Below, one piece after another: positions 47,801 to 59,764 of a stretch of DNA of 64,000 bases. The position numbers were made by a program, and so were the translations under genes. Under the pieces are notes generated by a model. It did not search any database. It was not told the DNA's origin and saw only the letters and a list, made by a program, of their open reading frames with translations. Every line of letters starts with the position of its first letter. Within the stretch, counting starts at the first letter, position 1. The DNA is from Ceratodon purpureus (taxonomy: Eukaryota; Streptophyta; Bryopsida; Pseudoditrichales; Ditrichaceae), in the NCBI GenBank assembly GCA_014871385.1, contig CM026422.1:19214596-19278595 (forward strand). The letters run 5' to 3'.

Positions 47801-50800
47801 CTACTTCCTCGCCAAGGGGTGACGCAAGATTCCACTCTCTAGGAGAAGCTTGACCTCGTTGAAGCTAAAGGTAGGCGCATGGATGAAAAGCTCCGCTTCG
47901 GGATCACGGTTGCAGACCTTCAAGAGTATGTAGTATAGGTGCTTACAATACGTGAACAGAGTCTTGCCACGGAACGTAGTCATCGTCTTCTTGAATGCTG
48001 GGCAAGTGCAACCAGGGTAAGAACTGATGGTAATCTGGTACCGTGTGATGTGTGGAGCGACGCCCGAATCCAGCCCAATGATGCAACCGTGGCCCGGCTC
48101 TGGTATCATGGTGACGGAACGGAGGCGCGCTTTAAGAGACTCGGAGGAGCCCATGGAGAGTCGCTGCGCTTGAGTGGGACGAGTGGCAGTGCGCTTCACC
48201 ATCTTGCCGTCTCTCTTCCCTGGGTAGCGGTCAGCGTCTGCAGGGACTGGCAGCGAGCTGAGATTTGCAGGGGGCGGGGCAGAGGAGAAGAGGCGTCTTG
48301 GGGAGACCGGCTTCTTGGGCGGAAGTTGAAAACCTGCTGCTTCGAGGGCAAGAATCTCGGTGAGTTTGAGGTTAGTACCAAGTTTCACTGGCCAGACCTC
48401 TGGAATGGAGGGGAATTCCTGGTCCTTTGAGTAGTGTGCTACCCACTTGCGCTTAGAGCCTTTCACGCAACGCTCGATATCGTCGGAGCAGAAGAAGAAC
48501 TCAGTCTTCTCCACTAGGTTCCTGCGATAGTTAGTCCAGAGCCCAGTGTAGGTCGGTGCAGCTGTGCAATGGGGCCCCCTGACGATTCTCTCAGTGCACT
48601 TCTTCTTCGTTTCAGCTCTTTGGGCCCAGCAGCACTTCGCAGAAAGTTTGTGAAGTCTCGAAATGTGCCACTCCTTCACGTCCACCTTGGTTTCTTCAAC
48701 CGCGTTGACATGGCGAATGCCGCCCTTGTTCACAAGTGAAGGTAAAGGGGAATCAACTTCCTGGGCAGGAGGTTGGGTACATTGTACCTCGGTGTCGTGT
48801 TCGGAGTCGTCTTCCACAATGACGGGCATCTGCATAGGGCGAGCCCTGACGGCACGTCTTGGGCCTCTTGGGCGTGAGAAGTTGGTCTTATCCGGGCGAT
48901 GAGACTCTTCGTCAGCTCCGATAAGGACGTCGGCTTTTCGCTTCTGTGAACCGAAGACTTCCGCTCCTGGCATGATAGGCTGACGGGTGCAGAACTCATC
49001 CGCGCCTGACATATCGAGCATGGGCTTGTCGAGCAGTGTAGGATTTCCCCATTTCTTGGCGTTGCGTTCAGCCATCCGAAGCCTGAGTTCCTTTTTGGAT
49101 GGTCCTGTTCCGCCGACGTCACCTTTGAGGAACTGGTAGTAGTGACAACCTGTAGAAAAGCCCGAACGAAATCGTCCACGGTAGCAACGTACAGGTCGTT
49201 CCCGTTGTTTCCTGAGGCTTGGAGCCACTTATTATGAACTGTTTCGGCGAGGTTACAGGTGGGCATCTCTGTGAGTTCTTCTTTCGTGAATTTCTGCAGA
49301 TTTGACAGTAGATGCCGTTAGATTCACGGATTAGAGTTTTGTAGGTTAGGGCTAGGAAACCAGTATCAAAAACATCAAAACAGAGAGCAGAGATAATACC
49401 TCGGTCATGAATCCCCCCCACTGGCGGAAGCGGTGGTGCCTGAATGACAGCCACTGATCGAGTTTGATGAGCCCGCTCTCGCCAACGACCCCGGTGGATG
49501 CCCACCATGCTCGCAACGCGTGGTACAGGGTTTCCGCCTCTGCCATGCTGGTCGCATTCTTGTACTGAGTGCACATCTTCTTGTGCTGTTCCCAGAGTTC
49601 TTCGGGGAAGTGCTTTTGCGTATACGCCACCATGTTCTGAGTCCAGTGGAACAAGCACGACCTCTCCCGGTCCTCCATTGGGTCCTCCTTGTTGCCATTG
49701 CCGTAAAGGATTCGCACTGCATTCCAATTGGCCTGTGCGTTATCCGCCATGAACCCCTTGAAGTTCGGCGCAGCAACGCCATTGATCTCCATGACCAGGT
49801 TCAGGTTTTTCCAGAAGACGAGCTGGGCGTCCGTGTCCTCGGACTGCATGTCGCAAGTGGCGATTGTCATCACGCGGCAGTACGTGGCGTCGTACACATG
49901 GCACGCCATCGTCGACCAATCTTTGACGCGTTTGACATGGTCGAACATGATCCATGCGTTCTCCAAATCGCCACCAGCTTGCATACGGCTGACCAAGTCG
50001 ACACCACTGCCCGGCCCGACCTCCGACATCTTGAAGAGGAAGACTTTGTCACGCATAGATCGCTGACCAGGAAACCTATTCTCCTGGACATACGCCCAGA
50101 GACTGTTACCACGGAGCTTGGTGATACCGTCCATGATTCCGTACCTTTTGAATTTTTTGAAGGTGGCGACTTTGTTGCGGATGTTTGGTGACGCCATGTC
50201 TTTGCAACGATCCAGAACAGGAACCAGCTCCTCCATCGTCAGCTTCCTCGGTGGTGCATCCTCGGGCTGTAGAAGGTAGCTCCCGATGAGGAGTTTGCTC
50301 GCCTCCAGGACCACGGCGCTCTTTGTTGCTTTGTTGTTCATCTCTACCTGCTCTTCTATTAAGCTACTAATCTCTGCTTTAGTGTCTCTGTAGTCTCCTA
50401 CTTTCACTGGATGATCATGTGTTCCTATGTGAATACAAGCTCTAGTCTGATTTGGTTTGCCCACAACGTAATAAATCTTAGCCTCACATGTAGCTACACA
50501 TGATGGAGGTTCTTTACATACCTTGCACACTAGCGTGGAGTCAGACGGAGGAGGCTGGTCCATGACAAAAGCTTGCAGGGTACAGCCTTCGAACTCAGTC
50601 TCGTTAACCTCGAAGATCTTGAGAACACGCTTCAGGAAGTCACACTCCTTGTTGCTGCAGCGCAGCCCTCCGACGCAGGTGGAACTTCGAAAAGAGAGTC
50701 CGAAGTCGTTTTTGATGTTTGTTGTGATGGTCTTGGTCCACAAGTGTCCGTCGTATCTTTTGTCCATTCCCTGCATAGACTTGGCGGCGAGCTTAGAGGA

Positions 50801-51478
50801 TCCTGATGCAGCTGGGGGCAACTCAAAAAGAACCGGACCATCAAACTTCGCAGGCATGTACTCTACTCTCTCGTGTCTAATAGTGGAATAGTCTATCTTC
50901 TTCAAAATGTTTTTGGACCCACGCGTCTTAGCAATCTCTTTAAGGAGCGGAACAATGCTAACTGTGACCTGGGACAATGGAGGAGACACATTGGAAGGAG
51001 GAGTATCAGCGTGGACCTTAGGCACCAACTTGACGGGACTGACTTCGTCATCAGAAGAGAGAGATATGACGGTCGGAGGAGGTTTCTCTACATCTGAAGT
51101 CTCGGTACCAGGCTCGACTTTGACCTTGACATCACGAGGTAAGGGAGTCTGAATTGTGCAAGTAGAAGAGCGACGGGGGGTGAGGATCTCAGTGGATGCA
51201 GCCATAAGAGAATCAGTAAGACCATAGACTCTATAGGATCCAGGAAGGAGTCTCCACTGCAACATGTTGTTCTCATCTCTCACTGAAGGTTGCCCGAGGG
51301 TGTGGGTAACCTCCGCAGTAACGTCATCAAAGATCTCCTCCTCTATACTGATGGAATCCTCACGGAAATGGAATCTGAGGCTCAGGCGAAGAGAGGACAC
51401 TGTAGCTAGACCATCGTCATCTACGCGAAACCTAAGAGGGATCCCCATGCCCTGGGCATACAGACAGACCATCCCCAT
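47801..51478 (-). CDS. Mutator-like (MULE) transposase with SWIM zinc finger
   Basis: Exon 1 51,478-49,400 starts MGMVCLYAQGMGIPL; donor GAG/GTATTA. Exon 2 from 49,293 after TCTGCAG. Domains: acidic N-terminus; a Cys/His DNA-binding region (GGLRCSNKECDFLKR, CKVCKEPPSCVATC, HIGTHDHPV) of WRKY/GCM1/FLYWCH type; MULE catalytic core with DATYCRVMTIATCD (first Asp), FKGFMADNAQANWNAVR (second Asp) and CLFHWTQNM; C-terminal SWIM finger CTCPAFKK ... YCKHLYYIL (CxC...CxH). About 1,190 residues in total. A single-base frame change near 49,155 interrupts exon 2 (FVRAF to GCHYYQFLK), so this copy is probably inactive unless it is an assembly error. It shares a short upstream region with the divergent ParB-methyltransferase gene. 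Confidence 0.8.
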
Positions 51479-52072
51479 GTTCGCACGCAACTAAATGATA
51501 CTAGTGAAAGAAAGGAGAAGAGTGAGTGTACTAGCGCAGTATCGCGAGAGCTAAGTGAGAGGAAAGATGCAGCGCTGTTGATCATTTTATTCTGGTTGGA
51601 ATGTCCATGTGAATAGTTGTGGAATGATGGTGTCTGTTAGGTAACGAATGTATGATTAAAGAGAGACGGCGCTAACTAATTAGAATGGTGCTTTTTGCAG
51701 GCCCAAGTTAACAGGGTAGGGATTTTTAGAACTACGCATTTAATATATGAATCGTGGAACCGATTCTATTCGATGTGAAGGTTGGTGAGATTAGACTGAG
51801 CCGTCAGTTGCATCCTTATTTAATACAAGTATTCGAGTGCTTAATTCAAAACTTTTATTATTTTGTGGGCTTGGTTTATTCTCTTCCAATATAGATTGAT
51901 CTCATCAGCTTTAATTCAAAATGCATTTGTTTATAGTTTTCATTAATTTAAGTATGTTAATAATAAGGTAGGTATTTATGGCTTGAGGGGTTGAAGGTTA
52001 GGGATATAAAAGAAGAATGGGAGTTAGGAGGGGAGCTATATAGTGAGGAGAGTTCTCTCGTTAGTTAGACAC
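51479..52072. promoter_or_regulatory. Shared divergent promoter region of element B
   Basis: 594 bp separate the start codons of the transposase (minus) and the ParB-methyltransferase gene (plus). The sequence is AT-rich in the middle. TATATAG at 52,038-52,044 lies about 30 bp before the plus-strand ATG, so it may be a TATA box with a very short leader or part of the leader. Confidence 0.4.
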
Positions 52073-55000
52073 ATGAAGGAAAGTGGGGGGTCAGCTCGCT
52101 CTTCTTATGTCACTCCTAAACCTAGAAGAAAACCAGGTGGTACAGATTTTACAAACAGGAGAGCAAGGAAGAGGAGAGAATCACGTAGAAAGGCGAAAGG
52201 TAACCTCTTGAGTGCACCTCTGAAGGTTCGAGGAGCTGGGTTGCCTTTGGCAGTTAACTTTTGTAGCATTCGTAAACTCATTCTTGAGTCTATAGTGGAA
52301 ATAAAAGATGAGGTTTTAGATGTCACGGTTGCGGAGCATGGTTTAGTAAATATGGACGACAAAATGAATGAGATGCCGGGAGATTTAGGGTTTAATTGTT
52401 TAGAAACACCACTGTCTCCGCAGCCTTCGTTTGGTTTAAACGAGTCACTTCCAGAAGAGAGAGCTCTAGGATCCACAAGGGATCGACTTTCGCCTGAAGT
52501 AAGTTACTGACCTTTGTTTTACTCTTGAATGTTTATTGTTCAATTTTAGAGGTGATTGCTTCAATTCAGTTGTTATTGATGAAGTAGCATACATATAGTT
52601 GTAACAGATGACCTATACAGTGCTTGATGACTTGCAAATTCTTAGAAAATTATTTACGTTGCTCTCGTTCAGTAAAATTTTGAATTTTTCATTGTTTTTA
52701 AGCAAACTTTGTTCTTTTGAGGAAGTGGACCGAGGGAGGGGGTTCTAGGTTTGCTAAACAAAGTGGAGGATTGAGAGAAGAACTAAGTGGAGAAGAAGCA
52801 GAAAAAGGATCGGGAGAGTGGCGAGGAGGAGCTGCGAGAGCTAGACGAGCAATTATGGAAGAAGGGGAGGCCGTGGATAGAGCTCTTGCGGCCCGTGGTA
52901 AAAGAGGAGGGGGGCGTAATGCAAGTGGTGCTTGGCGCGGAGGAGAGCGGAGGAGGAAATCTCAAGTGAAGGGCTCGGAGAAGGAGGGTGTGAGGGGACG
53001 GGGAGGAGGTTCAGGCCGAGGAGGGCGTGGGCGAGGGAGGGATTCACAGATCGATAGCGCTGCCGCGGTGATGGCGCAAGAGATGGAGGAGGAGCCAGGC
53101 AGGGTAGAGGAGGCTCGCGGGGACGAGTTGGAGGTCCCAGCCGGGGAAGAGGAGAACGACGATGAAGAGCATGAGGACGAGGACGGCCAAGGGGAGGAGG
53201 ATGAGGAAGGGCCAGGTGCGGAAGAAGACGAGCACGGCCAAGGGGAGGAGGATGAGGACGGGCCAGGTGCGGAAGAAGACGAGCACGGCCAAGGCGAGGA
53301 CGATGAGGACGAGATTGCAGTGAGTCCTCTGAAACCTTGTTGTTTGTATTCGAATTGGGGGGTTGGGATTTGCCGCATTGGACTCTCGGTTCACGTAATG
53401 CAAGGCGCGGATGTTGGGTTGTGGTTGAGGAATTTCGGTTTTGTGGGTATTGGGTAGTCGTTGTAAGGGTTTGTGGTTCGAGCGCCTCGACATGCTGGCC
53501 GGAGCGGAGGCCCTGCCCCTCGCGGCAGGGCTGAGGATGCAGGCTCTTGCGTTTTTTTTTTTCATGCAACCACGCCCCATGGCAAGTGTCGGCCCCGACA
53601 GTTGGTCGGGCGCCTCGACATGCTGGCCGGAGCGGAGGCCCTGCCCCTCGCGGCAGGGCTGAGGATGCAGGCTCTTGCGTTTTTTTTTTTCATGCAACCA
53701 CGCCCCATGGCAAGTGTCGGCCCCGACAGTTGGTCGGGCGCCTCGACATGCCGGCCGGAGCGGAGGCCCTGCCCCTCGCGGCAGGGCCGAGGATGCAGGC
53801 TGTTGCGTTTTTTTTTTTCATGCAACCACGCCCCATGGCAAGTGTCGGCCCCGACAGTTGGTCGGGCGCCTCGACATGCAGGCCGGAGCGGAGGCCCTGC
53901 CCCTCGCGGCAGGGCTGAGGATGCAGGCTCTTGCGTTTTTTTTTTTCATGCAACCACGCCCCATGGCAAGTGTCGGCCCCGACAGTTGGTCGGGCGCCTC
54001 GACATGCTGGCCGGAGCGGAGGCCCTGCCCCTCGCGGCAGGGCGGAGGATGCAGGCTCTTGCGTTTTTTTTTTCATGCAACCACGCCCCATGGCAAGTGT
54101 CGGCCCCGACAGTTGGTCGGGCGCCTCGACATGCTGGCCGGAGCGGAGGCCCTGCCCCTCGCGGCAGGGCCGAGGATGCAGGCTGTTGCGGTTTTTTTTT
54201 TCATGCAACCACGCCCCATGGCAAGTGTCGGCCCCGACAGTTGGTCGGGCGCCTCGACATGCTGGCCGGAGCGGAGGCCCTGCCCCTCGCGGCAGGGCTG
54301 AGGATGCAGGCTCTTGCGTTTTTTTTTTCATGCAACCACGCCCCATGGCAAGTGTCGGCCCCGACAGTTGGTCGGGCGCCTCGACATGCCGGCCGGAGCG
54401 GAGGCCCTGCCCCTCGCGGCAGGGCCGAGGATGCAGGCTCTTGCGTTTTGTTTTTTCATGCAACCACGCCCCATGGCAAGTGTCGGCCCCGACAGTTGGT
54501 CGGGCGCCTCGACATGCTGGCCGGAGCGGAGGCCCTGCCCCTCGCGGCAGGGTGGAGGATGCAGGCTGTTGCGTTTTTTTTTTTCATGCAACCACGCCCC
54601 ATGGCAAGTGTCGGCCCCGAGGATGCTGCCTGTGTGATTGTATTTTCACATTTTCTATGTTTGTATCGTCGTCGGTACCTATTCTATTGTTCATTAAACA
54701 TGGGCAAGTATGCAGTGGCCCTCCATACATCACCGTGTGTTAGTATCGCCTCTAAATCTTATCTCATTGTTCATCAAATTGGAATCCTCTCAGGATAATA
54801 TGGGGAGCCGTAGTCAGGCCCTGACACCAGCAGAAACTGAGGTACTTCATTTGTTTTAAGTTATAATGCATTCGCGTACAACACCTTCATTTTAGTTCAT
54901 ATCCTATTTGAAAGTGGTTGATTTATATTTTTTTTTTTTATATTTTAGGTATCCTCTGACGCACCCGAGATGTCTGCCAATTCCATTGTGTCTGTTATCA

Positions 55001-58000
55001 ATGTTTCCGACCTCTCGGATTCATTTGATCAGCCTTACTGTACCTGTGATGTACCAAACTCTGTAGGTTTATGTAGTGTTCCTCTTGAGGGCCATTCTCC
55101 ACAGTACATGCCTACCTCACCTGTTTACATGCCTACCTCCCCTGTCTATGAGCCTACATCACCTCTATATATGCCCGCCTCTCCTACACAGGATTCACCT
55201 CCGATGTCTCCTCCCTCTCCTTCCTCGCCTATTAGAGTGAGGAGGCCTGCCCATGTGGTCTTTGCCCTTCCAGCAATACTGCCTTGCCCAGTCCAACAGA
55301 CAAGGCGATTTTGGAGGAGGCGCCGCCACTGGAACTGTAGACAGTCTAAGGAGTATTATAGGCGTGCATCACGTAGATAGTATCTTTTATACTTACCTAC
55401 AGTTACAAGATATGCTATGATGATGTAACTTTACTTTATATTATTTCATTTCCTTGCAAGACATTCCTTGGCAGCTCTATGAGTAATAATTGATACACCT
55501 CTTGCCAGGTTACTCAAACACAAGATGCGCCGGTAAAACCATCTTGTCCTATAAACTTGAAGACTGCATTTGATGGCGAATTCCAGCATCGGAAACAATT
55601 TAAGTTGGACTCCATAGGTGTCATCAACAAGCTCAGGATTAAACCAGAGAAGAAATCGCGCATGATGGTCCCCCTTTGCAGGATGGTGTCCATGGCGAAG
55701 GTTAGACCAGTGGGCGAAATGGGCGTGCAGCACTTGGAGCGGGAGTTCGTGAAGGGATATAGAGATAGGGACCGCGTTATGTACATCTCCATGTACAGCA
55801 ATGAAGAGCAGACGAAGGATGTTACGGCGGATGTCATGGCTACTTGGAGCCCTTTATGGAGGGCCGCAAATGAGCATTTTGAAGATGAGATCCGTGGCGA
55901 CGAAGACTGGATGCAATTCTCCAACAAGATGTTTTTTGTCTGGGAAGGTAATCATCGCCTGGCCGCATGGCTCCGGCATATCAACAGGCATCATGCGGAC
56001 GACCCATCATGGCACATATCAGTGCATTGCATTGTACTTGACCCACGCGGCCATGTGGGCAATCTCCTACATGTCATGCATGACATTAATTGGTACGTTG
56101 GGCTGTATCTGTATATGTTTGACCATTATATATTTTACGTATGTGTTAAAAATAATTCTTCTAAGTTCTTGATTTGATATTCAGGTCGACGGAGAATGAC
56201 CACGTGAAGAGTAACCTACCAGGAAAACTATTTTGAATCCGCTCATTCGGAATGATGAAGTTGGAGGAGTTTAAAGACCTTCTGAGTGCAGAAGAATATG
56301 ATACGTGTTTGAAACACAAGCCCCCTAATCCGTCGTGGTTCCCCTTGACAACGAGAATTTTCATCGCATTTCTGTACCGAGTAAGTTTCACGTCATACAC
56401 CTCGTCCCAATTTATACTCTGATAAAGTGTTACAGTTTTGAAAACATGTTTGATTTTTGGAACAGCGAGAAATCGCAGCGGCCTCGGATGAAGCAGCGAA
56501 GGCCTATGAGGAGAAGACACCAGAGGCGGACCGAACTGCAAGTGCAGTTTGGGATGTCATGAATGAGGCAGCTGAAAGGATGGTCGAATCCATCAAGAAG
56601 AAGGACTTCACGAAGTACCTTGCCATCGCAAATCCCAAAAACGGTGACGACTTCCTCAATGAGGTAACTCTGATGCTCTATAAAATATTTCGTATCATTA
56701 CATTCTTATTTTGCATCTCATATTGTCTAAAACGATAAGTATTTGTGTAGATCAATCGGCATTTCAGTGAATTCTCAAAACCAGAGATGACCCTTGACAA
56801 GCTACAGAAGATTGTGCCAGCGGCAGTTGAGGCCAAGTACAAGGCTCGCTAGTTAAGGTGGTGGAACTCATCTCCGAGTTCCAGACTATCTTACAGATTT
56901 CTACCCCTCGAATTCAAGGAAACGGACCTCGATCTCTGGTTGAACAAGGCTTCATTTTGGGCAGGGGTATAGTTTCTTTACAAACGTCTTCATTCCATTT
57001 ACACGTTGCTTCCTTTTCTGTCTGCATTTTACCTCGTCGCTACTGAAAATTGTTTATTACAGTTGGAGGAGGCTGTCGTCAATGCGGTCGAAGACCTTTG
57101 CAAAACGGAGAATCTGGATATCAATTGGAGGGATTTCCCTGATGTCCAGGAACCGGGCGCTTATGTCGAGAGTTCACGTATTCTTTTATGGGACAAGGCC
57201 TTCCCTACGTTCATTGGAAAAAAGGCTGAAAAGGCTTTCGACAAGAAGTCCAATTTCGCAAAATTTCCTGGAACTGCAGACGTTGTTAAGCGGGTTACTT
57301 ACCGGTATGATTCTTAACTTCATCACAGTATCCTTACATAATGTGCTTCATATTTTTCTCGGTAACTAACCTTGTACATAATTTTTTCCTTAGGTACTTC
57401 AAACGAGAGCTTCTTCCAAAAGGCGCCGTCAAGGTTCACCAGCTCCCTAAGTACTTCAGCTCTTGGACGTCGAAAACCTCGGACCAGTGTATCTATTCTC
57501 CACAACAGTTGAAAAGGTACAAAGCTCCTCACTTGCTTGAGGGATGCTGGTATCTTGATTGTTTTCGCGGTTTCACTATTGACTCTGAGGTGGACATCAA
57601 GACTTTACATGATGCCGGTGAGGTAGTGGCCGAAGAAACGGTGGATGCTACTGAGGATGACGGAGGCCCTGAAGACCAATCATCAGCTCCTCCACCAAAG
57701 AGAGGAAGAGCTCGGCGACTTAAATCTTTGCGATCACATTCTCAAGCTTCACAGCAAACTGGTGCGGCGTCTTCTGCTCCAGAGCAGACGGCACCAGAGC
57801 CCTCTCCAGGTAATGTGATTACGAAGCCTCCTTCAACTTCTTCACCGGGTCCTTCCTCGATCAGTGCTTCGGAGATCACCAGAGGTCTCATTGAGCAGAG
57901 GAAGGCCAAACTATATCCCCAACCAACTTCTTCCGCTGCAGCTTCGATTTCCACACAAGTTTCCGTCTTCAACTCATCTGTGGATTCCATGTTGCGGCGA

Positions 58001-59469
58001 AATAGGAGACAGGAGAGAAAAGGTGGCGACCCGGATTGGATCAAGACTCAAGACTTCATTCGCAAGGTTTGTTCCTATATTTTGACATATAATGGATTCT
58101 GCCACCTCTACTCGCTATGTAGTTACTAACTCTCCTTTCTTGTTTCCTCAAGTTTGGAGCAGGCCGTGAAAACGAAGTTCCCGACCGCTGCAAACAAGAG
58201 AACCATCTGGGAGTCGACTTGATCATTGCCGACATCCCTGAGAATCTTCCCGTCCCTTCCGTTTCCGTTCCCCCCACGAGTATTCCGCCTTGGAACTCTC
58301 GCTACAAGGATTATTTGTACGACATCTTCCATTTTGCAGATGATTTCCTGCAGAAAGATGGTGCCATCTGCCTCATCTACAACACTGATCAGAAGCTGGC
58401 TAAGGATATCGAGGTAGAAGCTGCTAATGGTGGATACGTGCTGTTCAAGGACTGGTGGGGTGTTAATGTACTCGGCCTGACTTCTCCAACGAACCCCGAG
58501 AACTTGGTAATTGACCTAAACATACCCTTCCCTTTACTGATTGATAACCCTTCCGCTTAATTTTACTCACTAGTTTTGCTTGACTGCAGACTATGCGGTT
58601 CTGGATTCGCGTCTACGTTCGTAGTGGCGGTACTTTCTCCTTCCAGACGAAGAAGGAAGACCTGATACATGGGCTCCTCAACATTACCGAGAGTGATGCC
58701 ATTTTCAATTTCACCGATGTGGATTCGCAGCTCATGAATGGGGAGGTGCCGTGGAGAGGCGCAAGGGAGAAATCCATTGACATGATGCAGGGCATACTTG
58801 AGGAGCTGTCAAAGCCCGGCGACATAGTTGTTGATTGGAATGCTGGGACAGGTAACTATTCATGCATATCTTTGCTGAATTATTCCTCTCGTTTTTACCA
58901 CAGTTTCTCATTTCTTTGTATCTCTCCGAGTTTCAGGAGCCTCCATCAAGGCTGCCCAGGCTATTGGTCGTCACATTCTCGCTTTTGAGGAGGACGAAGC
59001 CATATTCAACGCCCTTCTCAAACCATCCGCCATGGGCCCTCCTAAACATCCAAGGCCGGCAGCAGCAGGCGAAGCGCCTCCAAAGAGACCAAGACCTGAT
59101 AAGTGGTGTAAGTCTTCTATTCTACGTTCAAATTATCCAAGCATTACTTCTCTTTGCAGCTCTACGTACTCGATGTAACCACAGTCGGTTCTCTATTGCA
59201 GAGTAGTTTCAGCATCACCGCCACGTGTGCCAAGTGCAGTGTCCACTCCATCGTGGCGTCTTCATTCCAGCCCGATTCAGCCTTTCATACTTCCGGACTA
59301 CGCAGAGGACTTAGCACAGGCGTTTCAATCTCGAGCCCTTACATATGTTCCTAGTCGGCCAACTACTTTTGATCCCAGAGCCCTTCTATTTGTCGATGAC
59401 GAGGCGGTAGAAGGAGATTCGGAGTCATCTAGTTCTGAGAGTGAAAGTAGCGACTGTAGCATGTTGTGA
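52073..59469 (+). CDS. ParB-like / DNA methyltransferase-like protein with Pol II CTD-like heptads (element B)
   Basis: Exons: 52,073-52,498; ~52,722-53,319; 54,794-54,841; 54,949-55,236; 55,509-56,092; 56,185-56,380; 56,466-56,663; 56,751-56,966; 57,063-57,304; 57,394-58,066; 58,153-58,506; 58,590-58,851; 58,937-59,107; ~59,204-59,469. From the second on, junctions fit in phase. Order: basic N-terminus; RGG-rich and Glu/Asp-rich block; four CTD-like heptads; ParB-like domain ([21 protein letters not shown]); helical region; DCFRGF region; Ser/Pro linker; methyltransferase motif IV-like [28 protein letters not shown], motif [20 protein letters not shown] and [18 protein letters not shown]; acidic Ser-rich tail. 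In-frame stops at 56,234-56,236 (TGA) and 56,850-56,852 (TAG) show decay. The first-to-second exon junction is not resolved. Homologous to locus A. Confidence 0.75.
53478..54620. repeat. 128-bp tandem repeat, nine copies, inside an intron
   Basis: Units begin CCTCGACATGCTGGCCGG at about 53,485 and recur every 127-128 bp to 54,508, with a partial last unit ending near 54,620. Unit length varies only by the number of T in a run of 8-11. Each unit has a hairpin GCCCTGCCCCTCGCGGCAGGG and a palindrome TGTCGGCCCCGACA. Very low divergence indicates recent expansion. It lies in the intron 53,320-54,793 of the ParB-methyltransferase gene; long frames through it on both strands are artefacts. Confidence 0.95.
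55104..55187 (+). other. Four RNA polymerase II CTD-like heptads
   Basis: Within exon 54,949-55,236 the frame reads [28 protein letters not shown], against the Pol II CTD consensus YSPTSPS. Tyr1, Pro3, Ser5 and Pro6 are kept in all four; Thr4 in three; Ser2 is replaced by Met or Glu. More SP-rich sequence follows ([12 protein letters not shown]). Confidence 0.85.
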
Positions 59470-59764
59470 GGTTGAAGGAGGCTTCGGTCTATTGTTGTTT
59501 TCATTTGATTTGATTTGATTTAATTGGATTTCATTGCCTATTCCTTCGTCTACTCCACTTCCCTGAACCTAAACTTGTTATAATTCTCATGTCCAATTTG
59601 TCTCCGTGTTTGTAAAGGATGAAATGTCACAACTGTAATGCTCAAAATATAATATGAAGAATGAAATGTTACAAAAGAAAGGCTCAAATATAATATTGTG
59701 CTGTTAATTATATTTTACTCATTCAGAATCCCACATTTGCATAGCCATGTTACCTATTCTTGAG

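Noticed and set aside
49352-50191. Plus-strand frames of 100-220 codons opposite the transposase
   Set aside because: Shadows of the minus-strand MULE transposase, which has clear domain motifs.
53478-54798. Large repeat protein of over 400 residues on the plus strand and similar ones on the minus strand
   Set aside because: The 128-bp unit is open in several frames on both strands by chance, and the frame changes at each poly-T run. It lies in an intron.
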